Positions 36,458 through 48,649 of a stretch of DNA of 64,000 bases are shown here, in pieces. The translations under genes and the position numbers were made by a program. The notes under the pieces are model-generated. The model did no database searches, was not told the origin of the DNA, and worked only from the letters and a program-made list of their open reading frames with translations. The number at the start of each line of letters is the position of its first letter. Position 1 is the first letter of the stretch. The DNA is taken from contig OY821743.1 of the NCBI GenBank assembly GCA_963682055.1, positions 27,080,702-27,144,701 on the forward strand, written 5' to 3'. The DNA is from Primula veris. Its lineage: Eukaryota; Streptophyta; Magnoliopsida; Ericales; Primulaceae.

Positions 36458-39400
36458 TCACATGCCCTTTTCTTCAAGAGAAGCACAACCATAAATGGAA
36501 CCCTGAGCCCAATCACACATGGGTGTCGTCAAGCGCCACCTCAGCGGATAAACACCTGGATCACAAGCCCTAACCAGATTCAACTTCACAATCTCAAACC
36601 TACCTGGACCTGTTTCTTCCCACTTGAGCACACGCCCACCGAGAATATACAATTCTCCTCTCAGAGCAGCAAAACCGTACCCAAAAGCCTGCAATGGCCG
36701 AGAATGGTCTGTTAAGACGACATGTGGAATGGGCCCCACATGATGCCAGTCTCCTTCACCATCCCTCATCATGATGGAGCTCTGACCCCAATCTACCATG
36801 ATGTACAAAAGGTCGTCCCCCATTGACTGAATATCTAGGTGCACTGCCCTAGACACGGGCCAATTGTCTTCTGCAATTGACCATGTACCTACGGATGGGT
36901 CAAACACTTGACATGTTCTCTGGTTGAGTGGGCCGGCATTGTCACTCAAGATATGTAGTTTTCCTCTATGAGCCAGGCCTAAGCAATCCATCGCCGGCAT
37001 AAGCATCGGCACCAAATCTTCCCATCTGTTAAAACAAGTTGCTCAAACATTAGTAAGTTCGACATATAAAATCTTGAGAAGGTGTATAAAAGAGTAAAGT
37101 TTGAGGATGATGACAGTTACAAAAAAAAAAAAACTAATACCTGCCAAAAGTGACAGTCCTCCATAGTCCTTAACAAGTGTATGAAAATGAAAATACATTA
37201 AAATAAAATCACAATCTTACTCGTGGTTCTAAGGGTAACAAGAAGTCAAACAGAGGGAGGAATCAATCGCAACAGTGGAAATATAAAGAATAATACTTTT
37301 TGGCATAGTTATGAGTTTTCAACGTATCAATGCTGAAAAAAGTTCTTAAAGAAAACGCTGACTAAAAATTGCATCCTTGGCATTGATTACCGACATGTAT
37401 CCTAACATTGGCATAAAAGCCATATTCCTGAGTGTAGTACTATAATTTGTGACCAACTGCTCCTTAACATTGATTATCGACATGTCTCCTAACATTGGCA
37501 TAAAAGCCATATTCCTGGGTGTAGTACTATAATTTGTCACTAACCGTTCTAAAATAATTGCCTACCCTGGATAGAATGAATTATTGGTACCCAAAATTAG
37601 ACACAAGTTGTGTTTTATGCAACAATTGTATAAATTATCATGATCAACTTTCCTTTAAATGACATGTTATTTAACATTGTTCTACTGAGCTTGCTTCATA
37701 AAGGTGATGTAGGACAAGTGGAGAACTCCAGCTTTTTAAAAGAAAACTCAAGAAAGAACACAAACTCAAAACACTTTATATCATATATTTTCAATCATTC
37801 AAGCCTGAGTTTTTTCATACAAGAGTGGCCTATTTATAGGCTAGAAAGAAACCTAGAAAGGCTCTAGAACTATCCAACACTCTTCTAGAAAGACACTTAG
37901 AAACTGTTAAGAGTTTATATTATCATGTAATATCGACCTCTTAATGGTAAAGGAATATGGATTCTAATATGGTATCAGAGCGGGCCATCGATGTTCGGCC
38001 TCACCTCCACCCGTTCATTACATCCGCTCGTTGGACCCTTGAAATTTCGGGCCACGAGCGAGGGGGAGCGTTAGAGTTTATATTATCCCACATCGATGTA
38101 ATATCGATCAAGCCTGTGGTTTATAAAGAGTTACTCATCCTTACCATTACGAGGCCTTTTAATGGTAATGTATATGAGTTCTAATAGAAACTCAAGAACT
38201 TCCTAGAACAATTGGAGCCTAGAAACGCTCTAGAATACTCCAAAAAGACACTACTAGAAAGACTCTCAAATATCATTAATTACCTAGAACATTCTAATAC
38301 ATTAAATCATAAATAAGACAAATAGTTTATTTTATAACTTAATCTGCATCAAAAGGCCTTCTGGTATAGGATTAAGTGGTGTTCTAACAAATTCAAAGGT
38401 GAGAGTTTGACTTCAAGGTTGGGTAAGCTCATTTCTTTTACTTCAGTTTACACATCTAGAGAGAAAGAAATGATACGAGGCACGGTAAGAAAGCCCCTGC
38501 TATTAATAGCATGATTCTGAACATGATTTTTATGATTAGGATCAAACATAATTGCACTAAGAAAATTCCTAATACCAATAGGAATGCTTTCATTGTGAAG
38601 AGTTGGGATATCAAAAACTAACTTTTTTGTTTTGGATACGAGGACTAGCTCTTATTTTAGACCTCTCATCATACATCTGAAATCTTAGGACATTTGTAAA
38701 TGCACTTTGTATTTGAAACGTACTTGCCATTACACAGATGAGAATACAAAATGGCTACATGGATACGAGAACATCTGTTTTAGCTGGCCAAAAAAGATAC
38801 ATTAAGTTCAAATCTAGACTGCATTTTAAGATCATGTAGGGGACCTCTTACCCAAAAGCTATTTAAAAGCCACTATATTTACACAATAAGGTTTCCTCTC
38901 TTCTTATCCAAAACATGAACCCTAGCACTTGAGCCTCCTCCATTCCCATAATTTCCCCCTCCATTATTAGCATTATCACTTTAATCCACATTTCCAGAGT
39001 TGCCTAAAGTCTGATTCCTTCCACAAGCCTCTCCCTTGCTTCTATTTCAACCTAATTCTGGCAAGAATTCCACCTAATTCATTGAGGCGTAATTCCTGCC
39101 AGAATATAGTGTTTTATAACCACATAGTTTAGGCAGACATTCTGTGCTTTTAATTGATTTTGTATCTCTAATAGGAGGATTATTTAAGAGTAATTATTTG
39201 CCTCCGCCGCAAGCCCAATCATGCCAAGTGGCAAGTAACTTCAGAGCATTTCGTAACATTCATGCTTTGGGTCTTTTGAAATTTTTGGAATTCAGTAAGC
39301 CAGATAAAGACAGAGGCTTTTATCCCTCTTTTTGTGCAACTTCATCTTGGAACATACACTAATCATTGGATCTACAATGAGATGTATTTTAATTTTATTA

Positions 39401-40199
39401 GACTCCCCATTAGTTCTTGTAATTTTTCTTTCATTTTGAACAGCTCTTAGGAGCTCTCTTGAGATAGCAATTTATGCTAGTCCAAGATTTTGTCTTTTTT
39501 ATGGTATTTCTTGCTTACCAAAAAAAACATGACTATGTAATAAGCAGTGGAAGTTAACACAGATACTAATAAATCAATGTAAGTAAAAGATATGTATTTA
39601 TGAGATAAGGACTACTGAAGGGGAACATACTTGTTTGTCATTGGATCGTAGACTTCAGCAATAACAAGCCCATGCAAACCTGAATAGCTACGCCCACCAG
39701 CTACATAAATTTTACCAAAGAGAACACAACACGCGAAGTGAGAACGTGGAGTTTTCATACTTGCAACTTTAATCCACTGTTTTGTAAAAGGATCAAACTG
39801 CAGCACGTCGTTCGAAATCAAAGGTCGTTGATTAGATAATGCTGGATCATCTGATGTATATAAGCCACCAATTACGAAAAACTTATGGTGTACACTAACG
39901 GATGAAAACCCATGATGACAATAATTAGAATATTCCCCTCGCATAACTGGCAAAGGATGCCACTTATTTGCATCAGGATCATAAGCAATCCATTGGTTGT
40001 TAGACCTCTCAGTCAGAGCAAATAGCCAGTCACCTGACCAACCCTCCCTAGCCTTTAATTTACTATAGTTGGAGCTTCGTATTGTATCTCTCCACCCCTT
40101 AGAGACATTCTCAAGTATCCCGTGGTACCCATGTGATAACTTAGCCAAACATATCACTGCGAGGTCATCAGGCAATCCGGGTATTAAAGGTTGATCCAT
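36458..40199 (-). CDS. F-box/kelch-repeat protein, copy 1
   Basis: Coding exons 40199-39631 and 37025-36458 (phase 2 junction) give 378 residues, close to Arabidopsis At1g16250 (about 383). The F-box lies at about residues 6-50 (IPGLPDDLAVICLAKLS ... VSKGWRD) and would bind a SKP1-like adaptor in an SCF ubiquitin ligase. Kelch-type blades follow, with WLFALTERSNNQW, GFSSVSVHHKFFVIGG, RSHFACCVLFGKIYVAGG, EVYDPMTNKW, GLAHRGKLHILS and GYGFAALRGELYILGG. The substrate is unknown. A splice acceptor (CAG at 40209-40207) lies seven bases before the ATG, and a probable non-coding leader exon ends at 42253, giving a 2.0 kb leader intron. The coding intron (2.6 kb) contains a nested solo LTR/TRIM. No lesion is seen. 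Confidence 0.9.
37705..38351 (-). mobile_element. Solo LTR with nested TRIM in F-box/kelch copy 1 intron
   Basis: Ends TGATG...CATCA are flanked by the exact target duplication AAAGG at 37700-37704 and 38352-38356. Without the inner TRIM and its duplicated target it is about 360 bp. Minus orientation is suggested by CCTATAAATAGGCC on that strand. It is rich in CTAGAA/TTCTAG repeats. The paralogous site near 45644 lacks the insertion. Confidence 0.85.
37905..38186 (+). mobile_element. TRIM element nested in the solo LTR
   Basis: Primer-binding site TGGTATCAGAGC is at 37970-37981, directly after a 65-bp left LTR (37905-37969). The purine tract GAGCGAGGGGGAG (38056-38068) precedes a 118-bp right LTR (38069-38186). 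Both LTRs share GAGTTTATATTATC, GTAATATCGA, TTAATGGTAA and TTCTAATA. The left one lacks an internal block of about 50 bases. Target duplication GAAAC is at 37900-37904 and 38187-38191. The interior is only about 100 bp. Confidence 0.88.
38400..39530. other. Conserved intron sequence of F-box/kelch copy 1
   Basis: It is homologous to 45690-46900 in copy 2. It includes a coding-like stretch on the minus strand (GIRNFLNAIEFDPNHKN in copy 2, more broken in copy 1) and a 3' part ending in TTTCTTGCTTACCAAAAAAAA near 39510-39528. It may be an old transposon remnant present before the duplication. Confidence 0.4.
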
Positions 40200-41396
40200 A
40201 GGTTCCCTGTGGACAAACATAAGACTAATTGAAATATTTGCAAAGAAAGTATAAAACTGTAAGCAAACATGAACAATACTTTCCAATGACTGTCCATCAG
40301 TATATAAAAACACCTTACTAGGCTACCAGCATCTTTAATTCATGATCACAAAATATAATTTGACATCTCAGTCTAGATTAGCTAATCAAGTTCTCATGCA
40401 ACACCTTGGAATTTCAGAAAATCACGTTAAACTCAACCACACTTATTTCATGACTTGGTTAAAACACTATCTACTCTTAAATTTTGTACGGTGGCTAACT
40501 TAATTTAGCACTTTCTTCAGAATTTTAGTCGTAATGAGACCTCCGACATGCTCTGTTGCAACACTATACAGTGGTCGACGGTAGTGGCATGACACTTGAT
40601 ACATCTCAACAAACTCAAAGTTCACATTACACTGTAGATTTAATTGGTAGAGCGACAAATAAAAATATACGCTCTAACTAGTCGTGTGTGGTATTAATGA
40701 AGGGTCTGGGAAATGCACTTCATAGGAATCTGTACACTCCAACGAGTATCTGTAAGAACATCATATGAGGAATGTACTTCATAGGTCATTATCTTTAAAC
40801 AGGGAATGAAGTAGCTTTATTTCTCTACTTGCTATTTCATCTTAAGCCTACTTTGCCCAAGTCCTTTATGGCATAGAAAGGAGCAACAAATGGCAAATGG
40901 CAAAACTCTGATTTTTTGTGTGGCAGTGAAGTTACGAATCTCATTAACAGTAACAAAAACTACATCATCTCACTCAAACTTATTAGATCTTTTTTAATTG
41001 ATGCATGTTAACATATCAGAATCGAAATTTTGTTAAGCATTTTCTACTGGATATATTGGATAGATAACTATGCACTTACGAGTAAAATTGCAAGAGTTCT
41101 CAAAAGGTAGGGTTGTTGCCCAACTCCTAACACAGTGAAAGATTAGCTAAGCATTTCAATTGTTTAATTTTTCCCTTGATCTAAAACTACCAATTTAAAA
41201 TGTAGTAATACATTACATAAGCCAGTTGGAAAATAAACATAAAAGCATCAATGATGGTTTAACCTTTAAATAAATCTCTCTCAAATTGCTCTAAGGGAGG
41301 AACAATACCCCTATACTCGGCAATCCCCATGTTGAGAAAAAACAGATATTTACCATGTTTTTTTTTGTTTTTTATTTAATAACTTGATTTTATTAT

Positions 41397-41960
41397 TTCA
41401 GCAACCCCGAAATTACGAAAAGAACAGTTCTAGTTCCGCTACTGTCCATATTAAGGGGGAAAAAGACTGATTTTTTACCATGTAACTTAGCATATATACA
41501 AAATATTAGCTTTTTAACCCCTGCATGCTAAAATAAATAAATAATAAGTCTACATGAAATTCAGTACTTTTTTTAATTAATTGATTCTAGACTTTCAGCA
41601 CCCCCAAAATTACGAAAAAAAAATAGTTAGAGTTCCGCCACTGCCTATATTGAGGGGGAAAAAGACTGATTTTTTACCATGTAATTTAACATAAATACAA
41701 ATATTAGTTTTTTAACCCCTGCATGTTAAAATAAGTAAATAATAAGTCTACATAAAATTCAGTACTTTTTTTTTTTAATTTATTCATTTTAGCGTTTCAG
41801 CACCCCCAAAATTACGAAAAGAACAATTCAAGTTCCGCCACTGTCTATATAAAGGGGAAAAAGACTAAAAAAATTTTACCATGTATTTTAACATAAATAC
41901 AAATATAATATTTTCAACCTCTGCATGTTAAATAATAATAAGTGTACATTAAATTTAGTC
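41397..41960 (+). repeat. Tandem array of about 200-bp units in the leader intron, copy 1
   Basis: Three units begin TTCAGCAMCCCC(C/G)AAATTACGAAAA at 41397, 41594 and 41796. Each contains AGTTCCGCCACTG, AAAGACTGATTTTTTACCATGTAA, AACCCCTGCATGTTAAA and AAGTCTACATGAAATTCAGT. Spacing is 197 and 202 bp. Confidence 0.85.
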
Positions 41961-42252
41961 CCTCCCCTCAATGGATACTGATACTACCAATAAATCAGTT
42001 TATGTTATCTAAAACACGAAATAACTATAATAAATAAAAGGTGATAAATACAAGCATGAAATAAGTGTATAAATGTGACATTTATAGAGATTACATTACA
42101 AAATAAGTAAATAATATTACTACTGACCAGAACTGGCCTCACTTCAATTTCTTAATGAAAAGTTCAGTTAATTTAATATCGAAATTAAAAATATTACGAT
42201 TATAATTACTCAAATAATCTCTAGAGAGAGAGAGAGTGAGAGAGACACGAAC

Positions 42253-42300
42253 CTGAAAAAGGCGACGGAGAGAAATGAAAATAATTAGCGTAATAAAACT
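42253..42300 (-). other. Probable non-coding 5' leader exon of F-box/kelch copy 1
   Basis: On the minus strand a sequence ending TTTTTCAG is followed by GTTCGTGTCTCTC, a plausible donor with a CT-rich context. The matching sequence in copy 2 ends at 50088. Both precede an acceptor 5-7 bases before the ATG. The 5' limit is approximate. Confidence 0.5.
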
Positions 42301-43885
42301 GTTAATACTCCCTCCATCCCACTAACTTTCACGGTTTTTTAATTTTAATTAAAACATGTTATCACTATTGTCAAATTAGTCTATCAAATTAATGTTTGTC
42401 AAATATCACGTGACATGATTCCGTTATTTATTTAGACGCTGATACCTAAATTGAAAAATTATTATAGTGTGATACCTAAATTGAAAATTTTTAAATATAC
42501 GTATTCAAATCGTTAACAGCACTATAGTTTGATGTACTAAATGTATTTTTTTTTTTCATGAATCATTCTATTATAATAAGTCAAACACAAGACAAATGAG
42601 TCTGCACAGTTTTGCCCATTTTTTCCGGAAATACCCAACTTTTTTTTACTAATTACTCATTTACATTTATTCAATTCAAAATATAAAAAACACACAAAAA
42701 TTATTATATTTTCAAAACAATTATAATCATATACCAAATAAAATAGTTTTACGTGTATTTTTTATAACAAGAACATTATATTATTCATAATTTCTAATTT
42801 AATATATTCATTCATCAATATATTTTTTTAAAATTTATTTAACCGGGTCATATATATATCACGCGTCGTATACGCAACACGTGGTTAACGATTACTAGTA
42901 AATAAATAAGTAGAGACAAAAACAAATATGGGTAATAGAGAATTAATAGAGAAGTATTAATAGAGAAGTATTAATAGACAAAAATTGTTAATAAAACTGC
43001 TAAACAAATATGAAATGAAAATATCACTACCGATTTCATCCAATTTTAGTTTCGTTTCCAAAACAAATATAGGTAAAAATGCAACACCACCACCACTCCC
43101 ACCCGACAATGTGTCATATCAAAAATAAAAACAAAGAAACTATCGTATTCTTGCAAGTAACTTTTACAAGCTATTAAACTTTTGCAATTAATTCCTTATA
43201 TCATCTAATGAGATGACTTTTTATGCATTTGTTTATTTTATATATGTAGTTTGTATATGGACACAATGTGAGATAATTTTTATTGTAAAAAAGTTGTTTG
43301 GAGCGGTTTACATAAAAATAAATATTATTTTAGTGAAAAACTGGTTTTTATGTCATTATGTAAAAATTACTTGACATGCATAGATATTAAATAAATGATT
43401 ATAATAACCGAAAAATCAACTCAAACAGATCAACATAAAGTTATACCACTTAAAAGATGATATTTGGGGTTAATTGCAAAAGTTAAATAGTTTTTTTTGA
43501 GAGTAAAAGCTAAATAGTTTATAAGGGGTCAATTGCAATAATTTATAATTTATGGAGGTTATTTGCAAATGACCCATAGTTTGAGGGGATTGTTTGCATT
43601 TTACCCAATCAACAATATTGTACTAACAAATTTATTTTGGCGACAAAAACTATTTTTTGTAATAAATTAAGCTCACATTTCATAATTTTCATACGATGTG
43701 AACAAGTCTTTGTATAATAAACAAATGTGTTGAGCAACTTGTAAAAATTACTTGATTATATATGATTATAATAAATATATGATTATAATAAATTATTAAA
43801 TATTAAATATATGATTATAATAAATGAAAAATCAACCAAAAACGTATCATCAAGCTGATTCAAGCATAAAGTTATATCAGTCAAA
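42301..43885. other. Upstream region of F-box/kelch copy 1, spacer between the two units
   Basis: Very AT-rich. 42420-42545 contains two GATACCTAAATTGAAAA phrases. 43350-43625 matches 51185-51420 upstream of copy 2. No gene is seen. Confidence 0.5.
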
Positions 43886-44440
43886 AGATTGACATTTGAA
43901 CCCGAAACTGATGCTAACCCAATCCAGACCCTAGCGATGGTTCAGTCCATGTTTGGTAATAGAAGGCAAATTAAAAAAATTCCAAACCCTTGCAATATAA
44001 ACTTAGTTTGGGTTGGAACCAAATTCCCTCAACCTTCTTGTTCCTACTTTCCAGTATCGAAACAAACTACCCCCATCTTTTTCCCTTATGACTAAGCAGG
44101 TTCACGGGCAGCATAGTTTTCAAATACCAGAAAGCGATACTGGCCCTTTAACAATTTCATTTTTTTCTAAAAGAGAAACGAATTTCTGTAGAAAATAGAA
44201 TATCTGAGACGAACACTGGAAAAGAAACTAACAATAATATTATCATGGTAGTAGACAGACTAGTCTGAGTGGTCAGATAGACCAAACCAGGTGCTTTTGC
44301 ATCCAGCAATATGGTGCAGGAACTTTTGTGCATACAAAATAACTTTAGTACATTGTAAAATCAAATATTCTAGTATTAACTTGTGATCTATGAAATAACA
44401 ATACACATTGACAAGGAATTTTAACGACACGTCACATGCC

Positions 44441-47400
44441 CTATTCTTCAAGAGAAGCACAACCATAAATAGAACCCTGAGCCAAATCACACATGGGTGT
44501 CGTCAAGCGCCACTTCAGTGGACATACACTCGGGTCACAAACCCTAACCAGATTCAACTTCACAATATCTGGACCTGTTTTTTCACAGGTGAGCACACGC
44601 CCACCAAGGATATACAACTCTCCTCTCAGAGCAGCAAAACCGTACCCAAAAACATCCAATGGCCGACAATAGTCTGCTAAGATGAAATGTGGAATGGGGA
44701 CCACATGATGCCAGTCTCCTTCACCATTCCTCATCATGATGGTCTCAATACTACTTGAGCACATGCCCCAATTTACCATGATGTACAAAAGGTCGTCCCC
44801 CATCGACTGAATATCTACTAGGTTCAGTGCCCTAGATACGGGCCAATTGTGCTCTGCAATTGACCATGTACCTTCGGATGGGTCAAACACTTGCCATGTT
44901 TTCTGGTTGAGTGGGCCGTCATTCTCACTCAAGACATGTAGTTTTCCTCTATGAGCCAGGCCTAAGCAATCTATCTCTGGCGTAAGCATGGGCGCCAAAT
45001 CTTCCCATCTGTTAAATCAAGTTGCTCAAACATTAGTAAGTTTGACATATAAATTCTTGAGAAGGTGTATAAACAAGAGTAAAATTTGAGGATGATGACA
45101 GTTGCGCCAAAAAAAATTGATACCTGCAAAAGGTGGGAGTGCTTCATAGTCCAGAGACTCCAGATAAAATAACAAGTATAAGAAAATAAATGCAAATAAA
45201 ATCACAAGCCTACTCTTGTTTCTTAGAGTAACCAGAAGTCAAACAGAGCAATCTTCAAAAGAAAGAAAAAGAAGTCAAACAGAGGGAGGAATCAATAGCA
45301 ATGGTGCAAATATAAATAATAAACTCTTTTGGCATAGTTACGAGTTTTCAACGTATCAATGCCGAAAAAAGTTCTTTAAGAAAATGCTGACTAAAAATTG
45401 CTATCTTGACATTGATCACCAACATATATCCTAGCATTGGCATAAAAGCCATATTCCTGAGTGTAGTACTATAATTTGTGACAAATCATTCTAAGATAAC
45501 TGCCTTACTCTGGATAGAATGAATTATTGGTACCCTAAATTAGACACATAGTGTTTTGTGGAACAATTGTATGGAGGATCATGATCAACTTTTCTTTAAA
45601 TGCCATGCTTTTAACTTTGTTGTACTGAGCTTGCTTCATAAGGCAGACCTTCTGGCCTTTATCACTCATAATTGGATTGAATGCCGTTGTAACATATTCA
45701 AAGGTGAGAGTTTGACTTCAAGGTTGGGTAGGCTCGTTTTTTTTTTTTACTTCAATTTACCAATCTAGAGAGAGAAATTATATCGGTAAAAAGCCCCTGT
45801 TAATAACATGATTCTGGACATAATTTTTATGATTAGGGTCAAACTCAATTGCATTAAGAAAATTCCTAATACCAATAGGAATGCTTTCATTGTCAAGAGT
45901 TGGGATATCAAAAAGTAAGGTTTTTGTTTTGGTTACAAGGACCAGCTCCGATTTTAGACCTCTTATCATACATTTAAAATCTTAGGACATAACATGCTTG
46001 CCATTACAAAATTGCTATTATACAGATGAGAATACAAAATGGCTACGTGGATATGATAACATCTGTTTTAGCTGGCCAAAAAAGATACATTAAGTTCGAA
46101 GCTAGACTGCATTATGGAATCATGTAGGCCAGTAGGGGACCTCTTACCTAAAAGCTATTTAAAAGCTACTATATTTGTACAATAAGATTTCTTCTCTTCT
46201 TATCGAGAACATGAACTCTAGCACTTGAGCCTCCGCCATGCTCATAATTTCCCCGTCCATTTATTAACATTATCACTTCAATCCACATTTCCAGAGTTAC
46301 CACTAAAGTCTGAACCCTCCCACAAGCCTCTCTCTTTCTTCTATTTCCATCTCTAACCACCCACTAGTAAGAATGGAATGATTCTGCAATGCCTCGTATG
46401 AAGCTCTTAATTGTTTAAGTTCTTGGTAAACTGCAGCAAGAATTCAACCTAATTCATTGAGCATAATTCCTGCCAGAATATAGTGCTTTGTAACCACTTA
46501 GTATAAGCAGACATTCTGTGCTTTGATTGATTTTGTATCTCTGATAGGGGGATTATTTAAGGGTAATTCTTTGCTTCCGTCGCAAGCCCGACCATGCCAA
46601 GTGGCAAGTAACTTCAGAGCATTTTGCAACATTCAAACATTAGCTCTTTTGATAAATTTGGAATTCAGTAAGCTATAAAAGACAGAGGCTTTTAATTCCT
46701 CTTTTTGTGCAACTTCATCTTGAAACATACATTAATGATTGAATTTACAATGAGATATATTTTAATTTTATTAGACACTGGATGTAGTTCTTGTCATTTT
46801 TTATTTTTTTTGAACTGCTCTTAGGAGCTCTCCTGAGATAGCAATTTGTGCTAGTCCAAGATTTTGTCTGTTTTATGATATTTCTTGCTTGCCAAAAAAA
46901 ACATGACTATGTCATATGGTAAGCAGTGGTAGTTAACACAGATACAAGGTCACATTTAGCCTATTTAACAAAGTACTCACTGGGTCTTTCTACCTGATTC
47001 CTTAAAGAACAAGGCACTAACAAGTCATGATGATACAAGTTAATTGTGATCCTAAACAAACTTTGAATCCTGAACTGACTGTAAACAATGAAGTTTTTTT
47101 TTTATAGAACTCAATATAAACATCATAATAGTAATTAAAGTAATAGATATGTAGTTGTGAGATAAAGACGACTGAAGGGATACATACTTGTTTGTCGTTG
47201 GATAATAAACTTCAGCACTAATAAGCTCATGCAAACCGGAATAGCTGCTATGGCCACCAGCTACATAAATTTTAGCAAAAAGAACACAACAGGCGAAGTG
47301 AAAACGTGGAGTTCTCATACTTGCAACTTTAATCCACTGTTTTGCAAAAGGATCAAACTGTAGCACATCGTTCGTTATCAAATATCTTTGATTAGATAAT

Positions 47401-47759
47401 GCTGGATCATCTGAAGTATATGAGCCGCCAATTACGAAAAACTTATGGTGTACACTAACAGATGAAAACCCAAGATGACAATAATTAGAATAGTCCCCTC
47501 GCATAACTGGCAAAGGATGCCACTTATTTGCATCAGGATCATAAGCAATCCATTGGTTGTTAGACATCTCAGTCAGAGCAAATAGCCAGTCACCTGACCA
47601 ACACTCCCTTGCCTTAAGTTTACTATAGTTGGAGCTTCGTATTGTATCCCTCCACCCCTTAGAGACAGTCTCAAGTATCCCGTGATACCCATGTGATAAC
47701 TTAGCCAAACATACCACTGCCAGATCATCAGGCAATCCGGGTATTAAAGGTTGATCCAT
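44441..47759 (-). CDS. F-box/kelch-repeat protein, copy 2
   Basis: Coding exons 47759-47188 and 45008-44441 give 379 residues with the same exon plan as copy 1. The F-box is intact (IPGLPDDLAVVCLAKLS ... VSKGWRD). Differences cluster in the kelch part: a short insertion before IMMRNGEGDW (WGMCSSSIETIMM), loss of about four residues after GGRVLTCEKTGP where copy 1 has GRFE, several Cys replacements and a TAG stop three codons early (ends ASLEE). The frame stays open over both exons, so it is probably expressed, but it looks less constrained than copy 1 and may be drifting or changing substrate. The leader exon probably ends at 50088. Confidence 0.85.
45680..46900. other. Conserved intron sequence of F-box/kelch copy 2
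   Basis: Counterpart of 38400-39530. A 63-codon minus-strand frame at 45778-45969 is open here and broken in copy 1. I do not recognise its product. Confidence 0.4.
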
Positions 47760-48649
47760 AGGTTTCCTGTAAGACAAACAGAACACTAGTTGAAATACTC
47801 GCAAGAAAAGTACAAAACTGTAAGCTAATATGAACAATATTTTTTAATGATTGTACATGTGTACTGTACTGTATATAAAAACACCTTACTAGCATCTTTA
47901 ATTCATGATCACAAAATATAAATTGACATCTCAGTCTAGATTAGCTATTCAAGTTCTGAATGCAACACCTTGGAATTACAGAAAATCATGTTTAACTCAA
48001 CCACAGTTATTTCATGTCTTGGTTAAAACACTGCCTACACTTACCAACTTAATTTCATACGCTGGCTAACTTAATTAGTACTTTCTTCGGAATAGAAAGA
48101 AACAACAAATGGCAAATGGCAATATTCCGAGTATTCATACTTTGCCCAAGTCATCTATGGAATAGAAAGGAACAACAAATGGCAAATGCCAAAATTCCGA
48201 TTATTCGTGTGGCAGTGAGGCCGCGAGTCTCATGGCATAACAATAATATAGACTAGAGCATCTCACTCTTGTTTATTGGATCTCTTTTAATGGATGCATG
48301 TTAAAATAGCATGATCGAAAAATTTGTAAAGCTTTCTCTACTGGATATATCAGATAGTTAACAATGCATTATCAAATCTGATAATTACGAGTAAAATTGC
48401 AAGAGTTTTCAAAAGATAGAGTTGTTGGCCAACTCCTCAGTCCTCACACTGTGCAAGATTAGATAAGCATTTTAATTGTTCTATTTTTCCTTTATACGAA
48501 ACTACTGACCGAGTTAAAATTAGTAATACATCAATACACATTACATAAGCCAGTTGGAAAATAAACATAAAGCATCCATGATTGCATGATGAATTAAAAC
48601 TCTCTCAAATTGCTCTAAGTAAGGAACTAGTAGTTGCTGAAAGGGACTC

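Larger units (their letters stand above)
35900..43630. repeat. Segmental tandem duplication, unit 1
   Basis: It contains F-box/kelch copy 1 with its flanks. Matching landmarks in unit 2 lie 7.5-8.0 kb further on: stop codon 36458 versus 44441, coding start 40199 versus 47759, leader-exon donor 42253 versus 50088, and upstream spacer 43350-43625 versus 51185-51420. Confidence 0.85.

Noticed and set aside
40630..40690. tRNA-like phrase TTGGTAGAGCGAC
   Set aside because: No acceptor stem, anticodon arm or T-arm could be folded around it.
35839..44095. Small + strand frames at 35839-36072 and 43889-44095 with similar peptides
   Set aside because: They lie at the same place in the two tandem units, so similarity follows from the duplication. 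There is no promoter or recognised domain, and the 3' ends differ.
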